From assembly GCF_011764425.1 (NCBI RefSeq), contig NZ_BLPF01000001.1, forward strand, positions 4,083,001 through 4,147,000: a DNA stretch of 64,000 bases. The letters run 5' to 3'. Positions 24,802 through 32,943 of the stretch are shown piece after piece. Source of the DNA: Phytohabitans houttuyneae. Its GTDB lineage: Bacteria > Actinomycetota > Actinomycetes > Mycobacteriales > Micromonosporaceae. The translations under genes and the position numbers were made by a program. Each line of letters starts with the position of its first letter. Position 1 is the stretch's first letter. The notes beneath the pieces were generated by a model that saw nothing but the letters and a program-made list of their open reading frames with translations, did no database searches and was not told where the DNA came from.

Positions 24802-24890
24802 CGCTTTCTAGAGAGACCTTTCGGCGTCAGGGTGGGGCGCGATCGTGGTGGCCCGGTTCAGAACGATCGAATTCGAACAGATCCGGGCTA

Positions 24891-24945
24891 CCGCGACGTC
24901 CGCCGTGGTCCGGACCGTTGCTCCCGCGGCCTCACCCTCCGCGGT
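24891..24945 (+). repeat. Left arm of 55-base inverted repeat
   Basis: Pairs with 25298-25352 on the other strand, with three mismatches. The core reads gtccgccgtggtccggaccg and continues through ctcccgcggcctcaccct. Confidence 0.8.
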
Positions 24946-25040
24946 GGGCGAGCTCACCCACGATCTTCTTGATCGGCATCGGCAACGGCGACCACCCTCG
25001 CTCGGTTGTGGACGGATTCGCCCACCTCGACCCGGTTGCC

Positions 25041-25070
25041 GCCTCACCCTATGCGGTCGCCCAGCTCAAC
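25041..25070 (+). repeat. Partial third copy of the intergenic repeat
   Basis: The bases gcctcaccctatgcggtcgc and the following ccagctcaac match the inner end of the right-hand arm (25283-25312, inverted) with four mismatches, and more loosely the sequence just inside the left arm. Confidence 0.6.
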
Positions 25071-25090
25071 CCAGGAGCCCGCTCCGGCAG

Positions 25091-25135
25091 ATCTTGGCAA
25101 GTTAGCGTCGAAATAACTCGCTAACTCACCAAGAT
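25091..25135. repeat. Imperfect palindrome within the repeat region
   Basis: The arms atcttggcaagttagcg (25091-25107) and cgctaactcaccaagat (25119-25135) pair with two mismatches around an 11-base AT-rich loop (tcgaaataact). It looks like a REP-type palindromic element and is less GC-rich than its surroundings. Confidence 0.65.
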
Positions 25136-25297
25136 TTTGAAGCTCACACCGCCTGCACCTGATCGGCAGTCACCGACCGCGACGACGGTGCCGAGCTGCG
25201 GGTGGCCTCGCGGACTCCCGCCTCGAAAGATCTGCAGAAGCTGGGAGGAACACCGGAAGCTGTCGCGGGAGCTGGGTTTTCGGGGCTGAGATGGGCG

Positions 25298-25352
25298 ACC
25301 GCAGAGGGTGAGGCCGCGGGAGCAGCGGTCCGGACCACGGCGGACATCGCGG
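25298..25352 (-). repeat. Right arm of 55-base inverted repeat
   Basis: Inverse copy of 24891-24945 (52 of 55 identical). It ends about 30 bases before the stop codon of the amidohydrolase gene, so it could also influence the 3' end of that transcript. Confidence 0.8.
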
Positions 25353-25381
25353 CAGCTCACATCTCGTCTTGGGTTGGACAT

Positions 25382-26569
25382 CTACCAGACCGTTCCGGCG
25401 CGCGCGACGACCTGACCGGCCTTGAGTACCAGGTCGCGCGCCGGATGGACGACCACCGCCTCCGCGGGAGTACGCGCGTCCACGACGACGAGGTCGGCGG
25501 GTGCTCCGATCGCCAGCCCGTACGCGGGGAGCCCTAGCACGCGCGCGCCGCCGTACGTGGCAGCGGTCAGCGCGACCTCGATGTCCTCGTCGCGGCGGAA
25601 CATGCTCCGGTAGGCGACGTGCATCGCGCGTTCGAGCATGTCGCCGCTGCCGTACGGGCCCCACAGGTCGCGGATCCCATCGTGTCCACAGGCGACGGTC
25701 ACGCCGGCGGCGATGAGCTTCTTCAGCGGCGGGACCGGGAAGTCGTACACCGCGGCGGTCACCACTGCCACACCCGCCTCGGCCAGCCGCGCGGCGATCC
25801 GCTCCTGGGTGGCGACGTCGGCCTGGCCCAGCGCGTACGCGTGGCTCACCGTCACCCGCCCGTCGAGCCCGGCCGCCTTGGTGCGCTCGGCGATCAGCTC
25901 CAGCTGCCAGATGCCCAGCGTGCCACCGTCGTGCAGGTGGATGTCGACGCCCGCGCCGTACCGCTCGGCGAGGCCGAACACGACGTCGAGGTGCCGCACC
26001 GGGTCGCGGTCGAAGCCGGCCGGATCCAGCCCGCCGATCGTGCCCACGCCCGCCGCGAGCGCCTGCTCCAGCACCGCCTCGGTGCCGGGGTTGGCGAGGA
26101 TGCCGTACTGCGGGAAGGCCACCTGCTCGACCGTCACGCGGCCGGCCAGCCGCTCCGCCGCGGCGTTGACCGCCTCCACTCCGGACAGTCCGATCGCCGG
26201 GTCGATGTCGGTGTGGCTGCGGACGTACGTGGTGCCGGCCGCGACCATCCGCTCCAGGAGCGCGGTGATGCGGTCCACATCCGGCACGCCGAGCTCGGTG
26301 CGGCGGCGGCGTTCGTTGCCGATGCGGTCGGCAAGCGCGTCGCCGGCGGTGTGCGGCACCCAGTCGCCGCCGAAAAGCGTCTTGTCGAGGTGGCAGTGCG
26401 CCTCGACGAGCCCTGGCAGGATCAGCCGCCCGGCCACGTCGACGACCTCGGCGCCGCCGGGCACCGGCAGGTCGGCGTCGATGGCGGCGATCTCACCGTC
26501 GCGCACGAGGATGTCGGCCACGGTGGGGCTGCGCCAAGGGCGCCCGCCGCGCAGAAGCACGTCGCTCAT
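25382..26569 (-). CDS. Amidohydrolase, cytosine-deaminase-like
   Basis: A 395-residue metal-dependent hydrolase of the amidohydrolase superfamily. The metal-binding H-x-H is in GLVEAHCHLDKTLFGGDW (about residues 50-70). A further His is in VDIHLHDGG, another in RVTVSHAYALG, and the catalytic Asp is in VACGHDGIRDLWGPYGSGDM. HCHLDKT and HDGIRDLW are typical of the cytosine deaminase/N-isopropylammelide branch, so the likely reaction is deamination of a pyrimidine, triazine or similar ring. The exact substrate is not readable. The ATG at 26569 (MSDVLLRGG) is the domain-based start; an in-frame TTG at 26599 would add ten residues. It lies close behind the phosphatase-like gene on the same strand. 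Confidence 0.85.
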   Translation of the reverse strand: MSDVLLRGGRPWRSPTVADILVRDGEIAAIDADLPVPGGAEVVDVAGRLILPGLVEAHCHLDKTLFGGDWVPHTAGDALADRIGNERRRRTELGVPDVDRITALLERMVAAGTTYVRSHTDIDPAIGLSGVEAVNAAAERLAGRVTVEQVAFPQYGILANPGTEAVLEQALAAGVGTIGGLDPAGFDRDPVRHLDVVFGLAERYGAGVDIHLHDGGTLGIWQLELIAERTKAAGLDGRVTVSHAYALGQADVATQERIAARLAEAGVAVVTAAVYDFPVPPLKKLIAAGVTVACGHDGIRDLWGPYGSGDMLERAMHVAYRSMFRRDEDIEVALTAATYGGARVLGLPAYGLAIGAPADLVVVDARTPAEAVVVHPARDLVLKAGQVVARAGTVW

Positions 26570-26606
26570 CACGACATCGTGCCCGACGGCGGGCTTCAAA
26601 ACGGTG

Positions 26607-27362
26607 TCAGGCGGCGGCGAAGACGCCCTTGTCGAGCACGGGCACCACGTCTGACGCGCCCACCTCGACGGCGATCTCGACGTCTCCGCCGAACCCGGAC
26701 CCGGACAGCTCGCGCCCGGACGCGCACAAGCGGATCGCCGCCGGCACGTCCGGCACGCCGCTCAGCGCGGACAGCGCCACCGCCGCTTCCACCGAGAGCC
26801 CGCCCGTGGCCTCGGCAAGGCCGTCGAGCACGGAAGCCGCACCGAGGAGGTCTTCGACGCAGGGGCGGAGGGTGCCGTCGGGCCAGCGTTCACCGGCCGC
26901 TATGACGCCGACCGGGGCGTGCGACGACCCGTACCCATTGGAAAGGAGCCAGCGCGCGACGGCGGGTGCGTTTCGGACGCAGCCGGCGAGTACCGGAAGG
27001 CCGGTTGCACTCGCGGCGGCGGAGATGGCCGACCCGTTCGGCGACGGAAGTACCAGGTCGGGGACGACCGGCGCGGACCGCAGCGAGGCCGGCGACAGCG
27101 ACCAGGGCCGTTCCGGGCTCACCGCTCGGCGGCCGACCGCGGCGACCGCGCCCATGCGGCGGGCGAAGTCGTCGGCCTGCGCGCCCCACGGAAACGGGTG
27201 CACCCGCATGCCGCGCCCGACCGCGACGTCCACCGACGTGGTGAACGAGAGCACGTCCACCACGACCAGCGCCGCGCAGACCCGACCCAGCTCGGACGCG
27301 CCGGCGAGACCCCAGTCGAAGCGGACGCCGGCGCCGGGCTGCGCGAAGACCGGCTCAGCCAC
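26607..27362 (-). CDS. 2-phosphosulfolactate phosphatase family protein (ComB-like)
   Basis: A 251-residue protein of the ComB family, known for removing phosphate from 2-phosphosulfolactate in coenzyme M synthesis but widespread in bacteria that do not make coenzyme M. Family motifs: [21 protein letters not shown] at about residues 31-50, the [11 protein letters not shown] segment at about 108-118, and [20 protein letters not shown] near 158-178. The start overlaps the end of purL by eight bases, which suggests co-transcription with the purine genes. The substrate in this organism is unknown. Confidence 0.88.
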   Translation of the reverse strand: MAEPVFAQPGAGVRFDWGLAGASELGRVCAALVVVDVLSFTTSVDVAVGRGMRVHPFPWGAQADDFARRMGAVAAVGRRAVSPERPWSLSPASLRSAPVVPDLVLPSPNGSAISAAASATGLPVLAGCVRNAPAVARWLLSNGYGSSHAPVGVIAAGERWPDGTLRPCVEDLLGAASVLDGLAEATGGLSVEAAVALSALSGVPDVPAAIRLCASGRELSGSGFGGDVEIAVEVGASDVVPVLDKGVFAAA

Positions 27363-29702
27363 CGAAGAGGGCGGGGAGGGTCCCGGTGTGCGCCTCCCGC
27401 AGCTCGTCGAGCCCGATCGTGAACTGGTCGCGCACCTCGAGCTGACCGCCGTTTTCGTCGGTCACGCCCAGCGCGGTCCAGGGCACGCCGTGCTCGGTGC
27501 AGAGGGCGGTGAACGCCTTCTCCTGGCCGTGCGGCACGGACACCATCGCCCGGCCGGCAGACTCGCTGAAGAGGAAGACGAACGGCATCGAGCCGGCCGT
27601 GAACTCCTCGGGCAGCGCGATCCGGGCACCGACGCCGCGCCGCAGGCTGGCCTCGACGAGTGCCTGCGCGAGGCCGCCGTCGGAGAGGTCGTGCGCCGCG
27701 GTGAGGTGGCCGACGCGCGCGGCCTCGGCGAGCAGGCCGGCGAGCGCCTTTTCACCGGCCAGGTCGACCTTCGGCGGGACGCCACCGAGGTGCTCGTGGG
27801 TGACCCAGGCCCACTCGGAGCCGGACAGCTCCAGCCGGGTCTCGCCGAGCAGGAAGATGATGTCGCCGTCGGGGTTGGCCGGCTTGGGGAAGCCCATCGG
27901 CACCCGCTGGGCGACGTCGTCGAGCACACCCAGCACGCCGACGACCGGGGTGGGGTGGATCGCCGCGGCGCCGGTCTGGTTGTAGAAGCTCACATTGCCG
28001 CCGGTGACCGGGATGCCCAGCTCGGCGCAGCCGTCGGCGAGGCCGCGCACCGCCTCGGCGAACTGCCACATCACCGCCGGGTCTTCGGGCGAGCCGAAGT
28101 TGAGGCAGTTGGTGACCGCGAGCGGCGCGGCGCCGGTGACCGCGACATTGCGGTACGCCTCGGCGAGCGCGAGCTTCGCCCCGGTGTACGGGTCGAGCCG
28201 CGCGTACCGCCCGTTGCCGTCGACGGAGAGCGCGACGCCGAGGCCGGAGCGCTCGTCGATGCGGATCACGCCGGCGTCTTCGGGCTGGGCGAGCACTGTG
28301 TTGCCGAGCACGTACCGGTCGTACTGCTCGGTCACCCAGGTGCGGTCGCAGAGGTTCGGCGAGGCGACCATGCGCAGCACTGTCTCGCGCACCGCGTCCG
28401 GTGTGGACGGCCGGGGCAGCGTCTCGGCGCGGTCGGCCTGGAGCAGGATCAGGTCGGCGGGCTCGCGCATCGGCCGCGCGTAGACCGGGCCGTCGTCGGC
28501 GAGCGAACCCGGCGGCACGTCGACGACCGTGTGCCCCTGCCAGGTGATCGTGACGCGGCCGGGCAGCCCCTCAGGACCGGGCGGGGTGACCTCGCCGATC
28601 GCGGTGGCCAGCACGCCCCACCGGGCGGCCGTCTTGAGCACGGCCTCGAGCTGGTCGGGCTCGACGATCAGGAGCATGCGCTCCTGCGACTCGCTGGCGA
28701 GGATCTCGTGCGGCTGCATCGAAGGCTCACGCAGCGGCACCTTGTCGAGCTCGACCGTCATGCCGGTGCCGGCAGCCGCGGCGGTCTCGGTCAGCGCGCA
28801 GGTGAGGCCGGCACCGCCGAGGTCCTGGATCCCGACGACGCGGCGGTCGTCGTAGAGCTCCAGGCATGCCTCGATCAGGAGCTTTTCCATGAACGGGTCG
28901 CCGACCTGCACTGACGGGCGGCGCTGCTCGCTCTCGCTGTCGAACGTGGCGCTGGCCAGCACCGATACGCCGCCGATGCCGTCGCGGCCGGTCTTGGCGC
29001 CCATCAGCACCACGATGTTGCCCGGGCCGGCGGCGGCCTTGTTTTGCAGGCGGTCGACGGGGAGCACGCCGATGCAGAGCGCGTTGACCAGCGGGTTGCC
29101 CTGGTAGCAGGGGTCGAAGACGACCTCACCGCCGATGTTGGGCAGGCCGAGACTGTTTCCGTACCCCCCGATGCCGCCCACGACGCCGGGCAGAACGCGC
29201 GCGGTGTCCTCGTGGTCGGCGGCGCCGAAGCGCAGCGGGTCCATGACCGCGACCGGGCGGGCACCCATCGCGAGGATGTCGCGCACGATGCCGCCGACGC
29301 CGGTGGCAGCGCCCTGGTACGGCTCGACGTAGCTCGGGTGGTTGTGCGACTCGACCTTGAAGGTCACCGCGATGTCGTCGGAGATCTGGATGACGCCCGC
29401 GTTTTCGCCGATGCCGGCGAGCAGCTTGTCGCTGGGCGGCGCCTTTTCCCCGAACTGGCGCAGGTGCACCTTGCTCGACTTGTAGGAGCAGTGCTCGCTC
29501 CACATGATCGAGTACATCGCGAGCTCGGACTGCGTGGGCCGGCGGCCGAGCACCTCGCGGATCCGCTGGTACTCGTCGTCGCGCAGGCCCAGCTCCGCGT
29601 ACGGCTGGAGCTCCTCCGGGGTGGCGGCGGCGCGCTGGACCGTGTCAGGCCCCCGTCGAACTCGCCCACCACGATGTCCGCTGCCTCGGACTGGGTTGTC
29701 AT
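27355..29702 (-). CDS. purL: Phosphoribosylformylglycinamidine synthase subunit PurL, with apparent N-terminal frameshift
   Basis: The large subunit of FGAM synthase, which uses ammonia from PurQ to convert FGAR to FGAM. The uninterrupted frame runs 29553-27355 (732 residues) and holds the catalytic domains: [50 protein letters not shown] and the C-terminal [16 protein letters not shown]. The natural start appears to be the ATG at 29702, overlapping the purQ stop by ATGA with GGGAG upstream. From it the frame reads [18 protein letters not shown] and then loses the family sequence. The family sequence resumes in another frame ([20 protein letters not shown]). One extra base in the C5 run at 29650-29654 would join the two. 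Either a base is missing in the assembly or the gene is damaged. Confidence 0.92.
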
Positions 29703-30433
29703 CCAGTGGCTCCCTGGTCCGCCTGGGCTGTGCCGGCTGCGCTCGCTTCGCTCGCTGGACGCCCGGCGAGGAACTTCAGCATCGACGTGAAGAAGCCGAG
29801 GCCGTCGACGGAAGGCCCGGTCAGGGCGTCCACCGCGTGCTCGGGGTGCGGCATGATGCCGACAACGTTGCCAGCCGCATTGCTGATGGCGGCGATGTCG
29901 CGCTGCGCGCCGTTGGGGTTGCCGCCGATGTACCGCGCGACGACCTGGCCATTGGCCTCGAGCTCGTCGAGCGTGCGCTCGTCGGCGACGTAGCGGCCCT
30001 CGCCGTGCTTGATCGGGATGACGACTTCCTGGCTGTCGTTGAACGCGTTGGTCCACACCGGCTGCACAGCCTCGATGCGCAGCCGCTGGTCACGGGCGCG
30101 GAAGTGCATGTGCTGGTTGCGGATGAGCGCGCCCGGCAGGATGTGCGCCTCGCACAGGATCTGGAAGCCGTTGCAGATGCCGAGCACAGGGAGGCCGTCG
30201 CGCACGGCCGCGGCGATCGTCTCCATCACCGGGGCGAAGCGGGCGATGGCGCCGCCGCGCAGGTAGTCGCCGTACGAGAAACCGCCGGGCAGGACCACCG
30301 CGTCGACGCCGTGCAGGTCGGGGTCGGCGTGCCACAGCCCCACGGCGTCGGCACCGGCGAGGCGCACGGCACGCGCCGCGTCACCGTCGTCGAGCGACCC
30401 CGGGAACGTGACCACACCCACCCTCGTGCTCAT
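29699..30433 (-). CDS. purQ: Phosphoribosylformylglycinamidine synthase subunit PurQ
   Basis: A 244-residue class I glutamine amidotransferase that supplies ammonia to PurL. It begins [19 protein letters not shown], has the nucleophile elbow [17 protein letters not shown] (Cys about 88) and the catalytic His/Glu in [14 protein letters not shown]. The usual C-terminus FLAGR is extended by about 19 residues rich in Ala, Ser and Gly. This tail is encoded by a partial copy (29729-29756) of the SERSERII repeat element. The start at 30433 overlaps the small ORF upstream by ATGA, and the stop overlaps the purL start by ATGA. Confidence 0.95.
   Translation of the reverse strand: MSTRVGVVTFPGSLDDGDAARAVRLAGADAVGLWHADPDLHGVDAVVLPGGFSYGDYLRGGAIARFAPVMETIAAAVRDGLPVLGICNGFQILCEAHILPGALIRNQHMHFRARDQRLRIEAVQPVWTNAFNDSQEVVIPIKHGEGRYVADERTLDELEANGQVVARYIGGNPNGAQRDIAAISNAAGNVVGIMPHPEHAVDALTGPSVDGLGFFTSMLKFLAGRPASEASAAGTAQADQGATG
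29729..29756 (-). repeat. Partial copy of the SERSERII repeat inside the 3' end of purQ
   Basis: On the minus strand agcgagcgaagcgagcg (29756-29740), then ccggcacag (29737-29729), matches the corresponding parts of the 35703-35786 element, with three bases fewer between the blocks. Here it is read in a different frame as part of PurQ. Confidence 0.65.
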
Positions 30434-30513
30434 GGCCGTCCTCGCTTCGCTGCGGGCGCCCACGAGCCTTCAATGGCGCTGAGCCCGATGATTCGCTCGC
30501 TGCGCTCGCTCAT
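30430..30513 (-). CDS. 27-residue repeat-encoded ORF bridging purS and purQ
   Basis: The ORF starts ATG at 30513, overlapping the purS stop by ATGA, and ends TGA at 30430-30432, overlapping the purQ start by ATGA. The peptide begins [18 protein letters not shown] and ends AAKRGRP. The DNA matches the element at 35703-35786 in 73 of 84 positions, including the flanking start and stop. Eight of 27 residues differ, so most substitutions are non-synonymous and protein-level selection is not obvious. It may be a mobile or templated repeat that preserves coupling between neighbours. The peptide is Arg/Ser-rich and has no known function. Confidence 0.6.
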   Translation of the reverse strand: MSERSERIIGLSAIEGSWAPAAKRGRP

Positions 30514-30806
30514 GCCGGCGCCTCCGCCGGCTCCGACTCCTGCGAGTCGCCCTCGGGGGTCACGGTGCCGGCCGCGTCGGCGTGCACCACGAAGTCTTCG
30601 ATCACCGGGTTGGCCAGGAGCTTGTCGGCGATCGCACGGGCCTGGTCGAGGTCGGCCTCACCGGCGAACTCGATCTCTATACGCCGCCCGATCCGCACCG
30701 AGGTGACATCGTTGACACCCAGCCTGGGCAGCGCGTTGGCGACTGCCTGGCCCTGGGGATCGAGGATCTCCGGCTTGAGCATGACGTCGACAACGACGCG
30801 AGCCAC
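30510..30806 (-). CDS. purS: Phosphoribosylformylglycinamidine synthase subunit PurS
   Basis: A 98-residue PurS, the small subunit that bridges PurL and PurQ and helps channel ammonia. The family core is VVVDVMLKPEILDPQGQAVANALPRLG, then VRIGRRIEIEF and ADKLLANPVIEDF. About 15 C-terminal residues ([14 protein letters not shown]) are an acidic extension. The true start is the GTG at 30806 with AGGAG eight bases upstream; the longer frame up to 31169 is not real. It is the first gene of the purS-smORF-purQ-purL set. Confidence 0.94.
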   Translation of the reverse strand: MARVVVDVMLKPEILDPQGQAVANALPRLGVNDVTSVRIGRRIEIEFAGEADLDQARAIADKLLANPVIEDFVVHADAAGTVTPEGDSQESEPAEAPA

Positions 30807-30940
30807 TGGACACTCCTGACTGTGTACGCAGAATTTGCCGCTATCGGCCGCGGGGCCGGATGTGTGCCGCCTCGCGAAGGGAGACGAGCGCTGCCCAGCG
30901 TACCTGGTAGAAGGTGACAGGCACGCACCGGCCGCCCTGC

Positions 30941-31549
30941 TCAGCCGGTCACCGCACCGACGACCGTGATCACGCAGAGCACGGCGCAGACGCCGGCCGC
31001 GACGTACCGCACGAGAGAAAGCCGCACGTGGCGCAGTAACCACCGCCCCAGCAGTACCGCCAGCCCCGAGACGACCGCGAGCGCGAGCCACGAGCCGAAG
31101 AAGACCGGGATGGCCGGCTTGCCGCTGGCCACCAGGCCGGCCGTGAGCAACTGGGACAGGTCGCCCCACTCGGCGGTGAAGAGCACCGCGAAGCTGGCAC
31201 CTGCCGCCCGCAAACCACTGCGGGCCGGCGCCGCGCGACCCGCGTACTCCCTCTCCTGCTCCTTCTCCTCACTGTCGGCGCGCCGCGCCCCGCGGAGCAG
31301 GACCACCGCGCCGGCCCCGAAGAGTGCGGCGGCGACCAGCGCGACCGGCTTTTCGGGCAGCTGGGAGAGCAGGTGTCCGGCGCCGACGGCCACCAGGCAC
31401 TGCACGCCGAACGCCGCGACCACGCCGAGCCACACCGGGAGCGGCGGGTAGCGGGTGCTGAGCACGAGGGTCGCGACGAACGTCTTGTCCGGCAGCTCCA
31501 CCGGCAAGATCAGCACGAACGCGGTGAGGGCGACCAGCAGGTACTCCAT
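30941..31549 (-). CDS. GDT1/TMEM165 (UPF0016) family cation transporter
   Basis: A 202-residue membrane protein with six predicted helices in two halves. Each half carries a variant of the family's E-x-G-D-K/R-S/T motif: ELPDKTFVA at about residues 18-26 and EWGDLSQLL at about 127-135. The halves are joined by a charged loop (ADSEEKEQEREY). Family members move Mn2+ or Ca2+ across membranes, often for manganese export. The first motif lacks the Gly and the second has Leu in place of Lys/Arg, so ion specificity could differ. Divergent from the secreted protease gene. I looked for a manganese riboswitch upstream and saw no convincing one. Confidence 0.87.
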   Translation of the reverse strand: MEYLLVALTAFVLILPVELPDKTFVATLVLSTRYPPLPVWLGVVAAFGVQCLVAVGAGHLLSQLPEKPVALVAAALFGAGAVVLLRGARRADSEEKEQEREYAGRAAPARSGLRAAGASFAVLFTAEWGDLSQLLTAGLVASGKPAIPVFFGSWLALAVVSGLAVLLGRWLLRHVRLSLVRYVAAGVCAVLCVITVVGAVTG

Positions 31550-31685
31550 TGAGGTCCCTTATACCCCGTAGCACCGTAAACACGTTGGGACCGACATCAA
31601 CGCATCGTATGACCTCGATCTGATCTTTTAGACGATCGTCAATACCCCTAGCGTGTGGATCCACCCCCTACAAAGGAGTGCCCCC

Positions 31686-32363
31686 ATGCGCATCCGCCTC
31701 ACCGTGGCCGCCATAGCCGCCACCCTCACCGGCGCCCTCGTCGTCCCCGGCACCGCGGTCGCCGACCCGACCCCCCTGATCATCGGCGGCGGTACCGTCT
31801 CCTCCGCTCCGTGGGCGGCGGCGGTGTTCGCCAACGGCTCGTTCACCTGCTCCGGCTCGATCATCGCGCCGACCTGGGTGCTCACCGCCCGGCACTGCAT
31901 CAACGGCACCATGTCGGTGCGGGTCGGCAGCGTGTACCGCAGCTCCGGCGGCGTCACCCGGACGGTGTCCGCCACGTACGCGCAGAACGACCTCGCCCTG
32001 ATGCGGCTCAGCAGCTCGGTGAGCACGTCGTACGTGACGCTGGCCAGCAGCAACCCGCCGGTCGGCTCGACCAACTCGATCTACGGCTGGGGCATGACCT
32101 GCTACAGCGGCTGCGGCGCGTCCACCCAGCTGAAGACCGCGAGCGTGCAGGTCACCAGCCTCAACGCCACCGACGCCTACGGCGGCCAGGCCATCCGCAG
32201 CACCCGGATCAACGGGAACGCGTGGCGCGGCGACTCCGGCGGCCCGGAGTTCTACAACGGTCAGCAGGTGGGCGTCGCCTCGACCGCCAACGGCACGACC
32301 ATCCAGAACTACGGCAGCGTCGCGTACAACCGGTCCTGGATCCGCTCGGTGTCTGGTGTGTGA
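31686..32363 (+). CDS. Secreted trypsin-like serine protease
   Basis: A 225-residue S1-family protease. A signal peptide at about 1-26 (ending TAVADP) is followed directly by LIIGGGTVSS, where IIGGG is the mature N-terminus that would insert into the activation pocket. The propeptide would be only a few residues. The catalytic triad is visible: His70 (TARHC), Asp102 (NDLALM) and Ser184 (WRGDSGGP). Cysteine pairs Cys55/Cys71 and Cys139/Cys143 look set for disulfides. The protein lacks the Asp typical of trypsin specificity at the usual spacing before the active Ser, so the cleavage preference is uncertain. Followed by a terminator at 32383. Confidence 0.93.
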   Translation: MRIRLTVAAIAATLTGALVVPGTAVADPTPLIIGGGTVSSAPWAAAVFANGSFTCSGSIIAPTWVLTARHCINGTMSVRVGSVYRSSGGVTRTVSATYAQNDLALMRLSSSVSTSYVTLASSNPPVGSTNSIYGWGMTCYSGCGASTQLKTASVQVTSLNATDAYGGQAIRSTRINGNAWRGDSGGPEFYNGQQVGVASTANGTTIQNYGSVAYNRSWIRSVSGV

Positions 32364-32382
32364 CGGTTACGACCTTGATCCG

Positions 32383-32412
32383 GCGCGGCGCGGGTTCTTG
32401 TCCGCGCCGCGC
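32383..32412 (+). terminator. Hairpin terminator after the secreted protease gene
   Basis: An 11-base inverted repeat, gcgcggcgcgg (32383-32393) and ccgcgccgcgc (32402-32412), followed by tgtttt; 20 bases behind the stop codon. Confidence 0.8.
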
Positions 32413-32483
32413 TGTTTTGCGGTACGCGGGGGCTTGTGCTGATTGCCGGCATGTCGGCGTCCGGAAAGTCCTACTTTCTCGTT

Positions 32484-32804
32484 GTGCTCGTCGTCACGAC
32501 GGACGACTTACCCGGCTATCACGTGCACGCGGTGCTGGGTGAAGTCATCGTCTCTCTGGCCCGGACCCGCAACGCGTTCGCCGAAGGTGTGAAGTCACTG
32601 CGCGGCGGCGCGTACGACCCGCGCGCCCCGCAGCACCTGCTGCGCTGGCGCACCGAGGCCGTCGCCGAGTTGGGAAGGGCGGCCCGCAAGCGCGGAGCGA
32701 ACGCGGTGCTCGGCATGCGGTTCGACCACCGCGACACAGGCACGCTCTGGGTGGAGATGTGCGCATACGGCACCGCCGTCGTCGTGACGAAGGCGGTGGC
32801 CTAG
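32484..32804 (+). CDS. YbjQ/UPF0145 family protein
   Basis: A protein of about 106 residues from the YbjQ (UPF0145, putative heavy-metal-binding) family, which forms pentameric rings; its role is unknown. The family pattern is nearly complete: VVTTDDLPGYHVHAVLGEVIV near the start, SLRGGAYDP, then RWRTEAVAELGRAARKRGANAVLGMRFD and the final AYGTAVVV. The start is uncertain. The GTG at 32484 gives the normal family length, while ATG codons at 32436 and 32451 would add 11-16 residues (MLIAGMSASGKSYF) not seen in relatives. Confidence 0.85.
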   Translation: MLVVTTDDLPGYHVHAVLGEVIVSLARTRNAFAEGVKSLRGGAYDPRAPQHLLRWRTEAVAELGRAARKRGANAVLGMRFDHRDTGTLWVEMCAYGTAVVVTKAVA

Positions 32805-32902
32805 GGCGTGGAGCACGTCACTGCGTTGAGCTTCAAGCGACCGCCGGCCGTATGAGGGGCCGGTGGGCCGCACGGCCCGCGACATGTTGGGCCGTGTCAC
32901 GC

Positions 32903-32935
32903 CGCTGGGTCGGGGAGGTTCTCCCCGACCCAGCG
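32903..32935 (-). terminator. Hairpin terminator of purB
   Basis: A perfect 15-base inverted repeat, cgctgggtcggggag (32903-32917) and ctccccgacccagcg (32921-32935), around a 3-base loop. It lies nine bases after the purB stop on the minus strand and may also end plus-strand transcripts of the YbjQ gene. Confidence 0.82.
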
Positions 32936-32943
32936 CGTCTTGG

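Larger units (their letters stand above)
24802..25381. repeat. Gene-free region with three diverged copies of a repeat
   Basis: I see no credible gene in these 580 bases; the short frames here lack family resemblance and ribosome sites. Instead there is a 55-base inverted repeat, 24891-24945 against 25298-25352, with 52 of 55 positions matching. A third partial copy at 25041-25070 (starting gcctcaccct) is in the same orientation as the first. Together they suggest debris of a dispersed repeat family or a decayed small mobile element. An imperfect stem-loop at 25091-25135 lies between the copies. Confidence 0.7.

Noticed and set aside
25202-25537. 111-codon plus-strand frame in the repeat block
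   Set aside because: Runs across the inverted repeat and into the antisense of the amidohydrolase; no ribosome site or family pattern.
29364-30056. 230-codon minus-strand frame over the purQ/purL junction
   Set aside because: Mostly out-of-frame purQ and purL; only its short [18 protein letters not shown] part is meaningful, as the real purL N-terminus before the frameshift.
31550-31685. Manganese riboswitch before the GDT1-family gene
   Set aside because: Some relatives have one, but I could not trace the conserved yybP-ykoY elements in this short leader.
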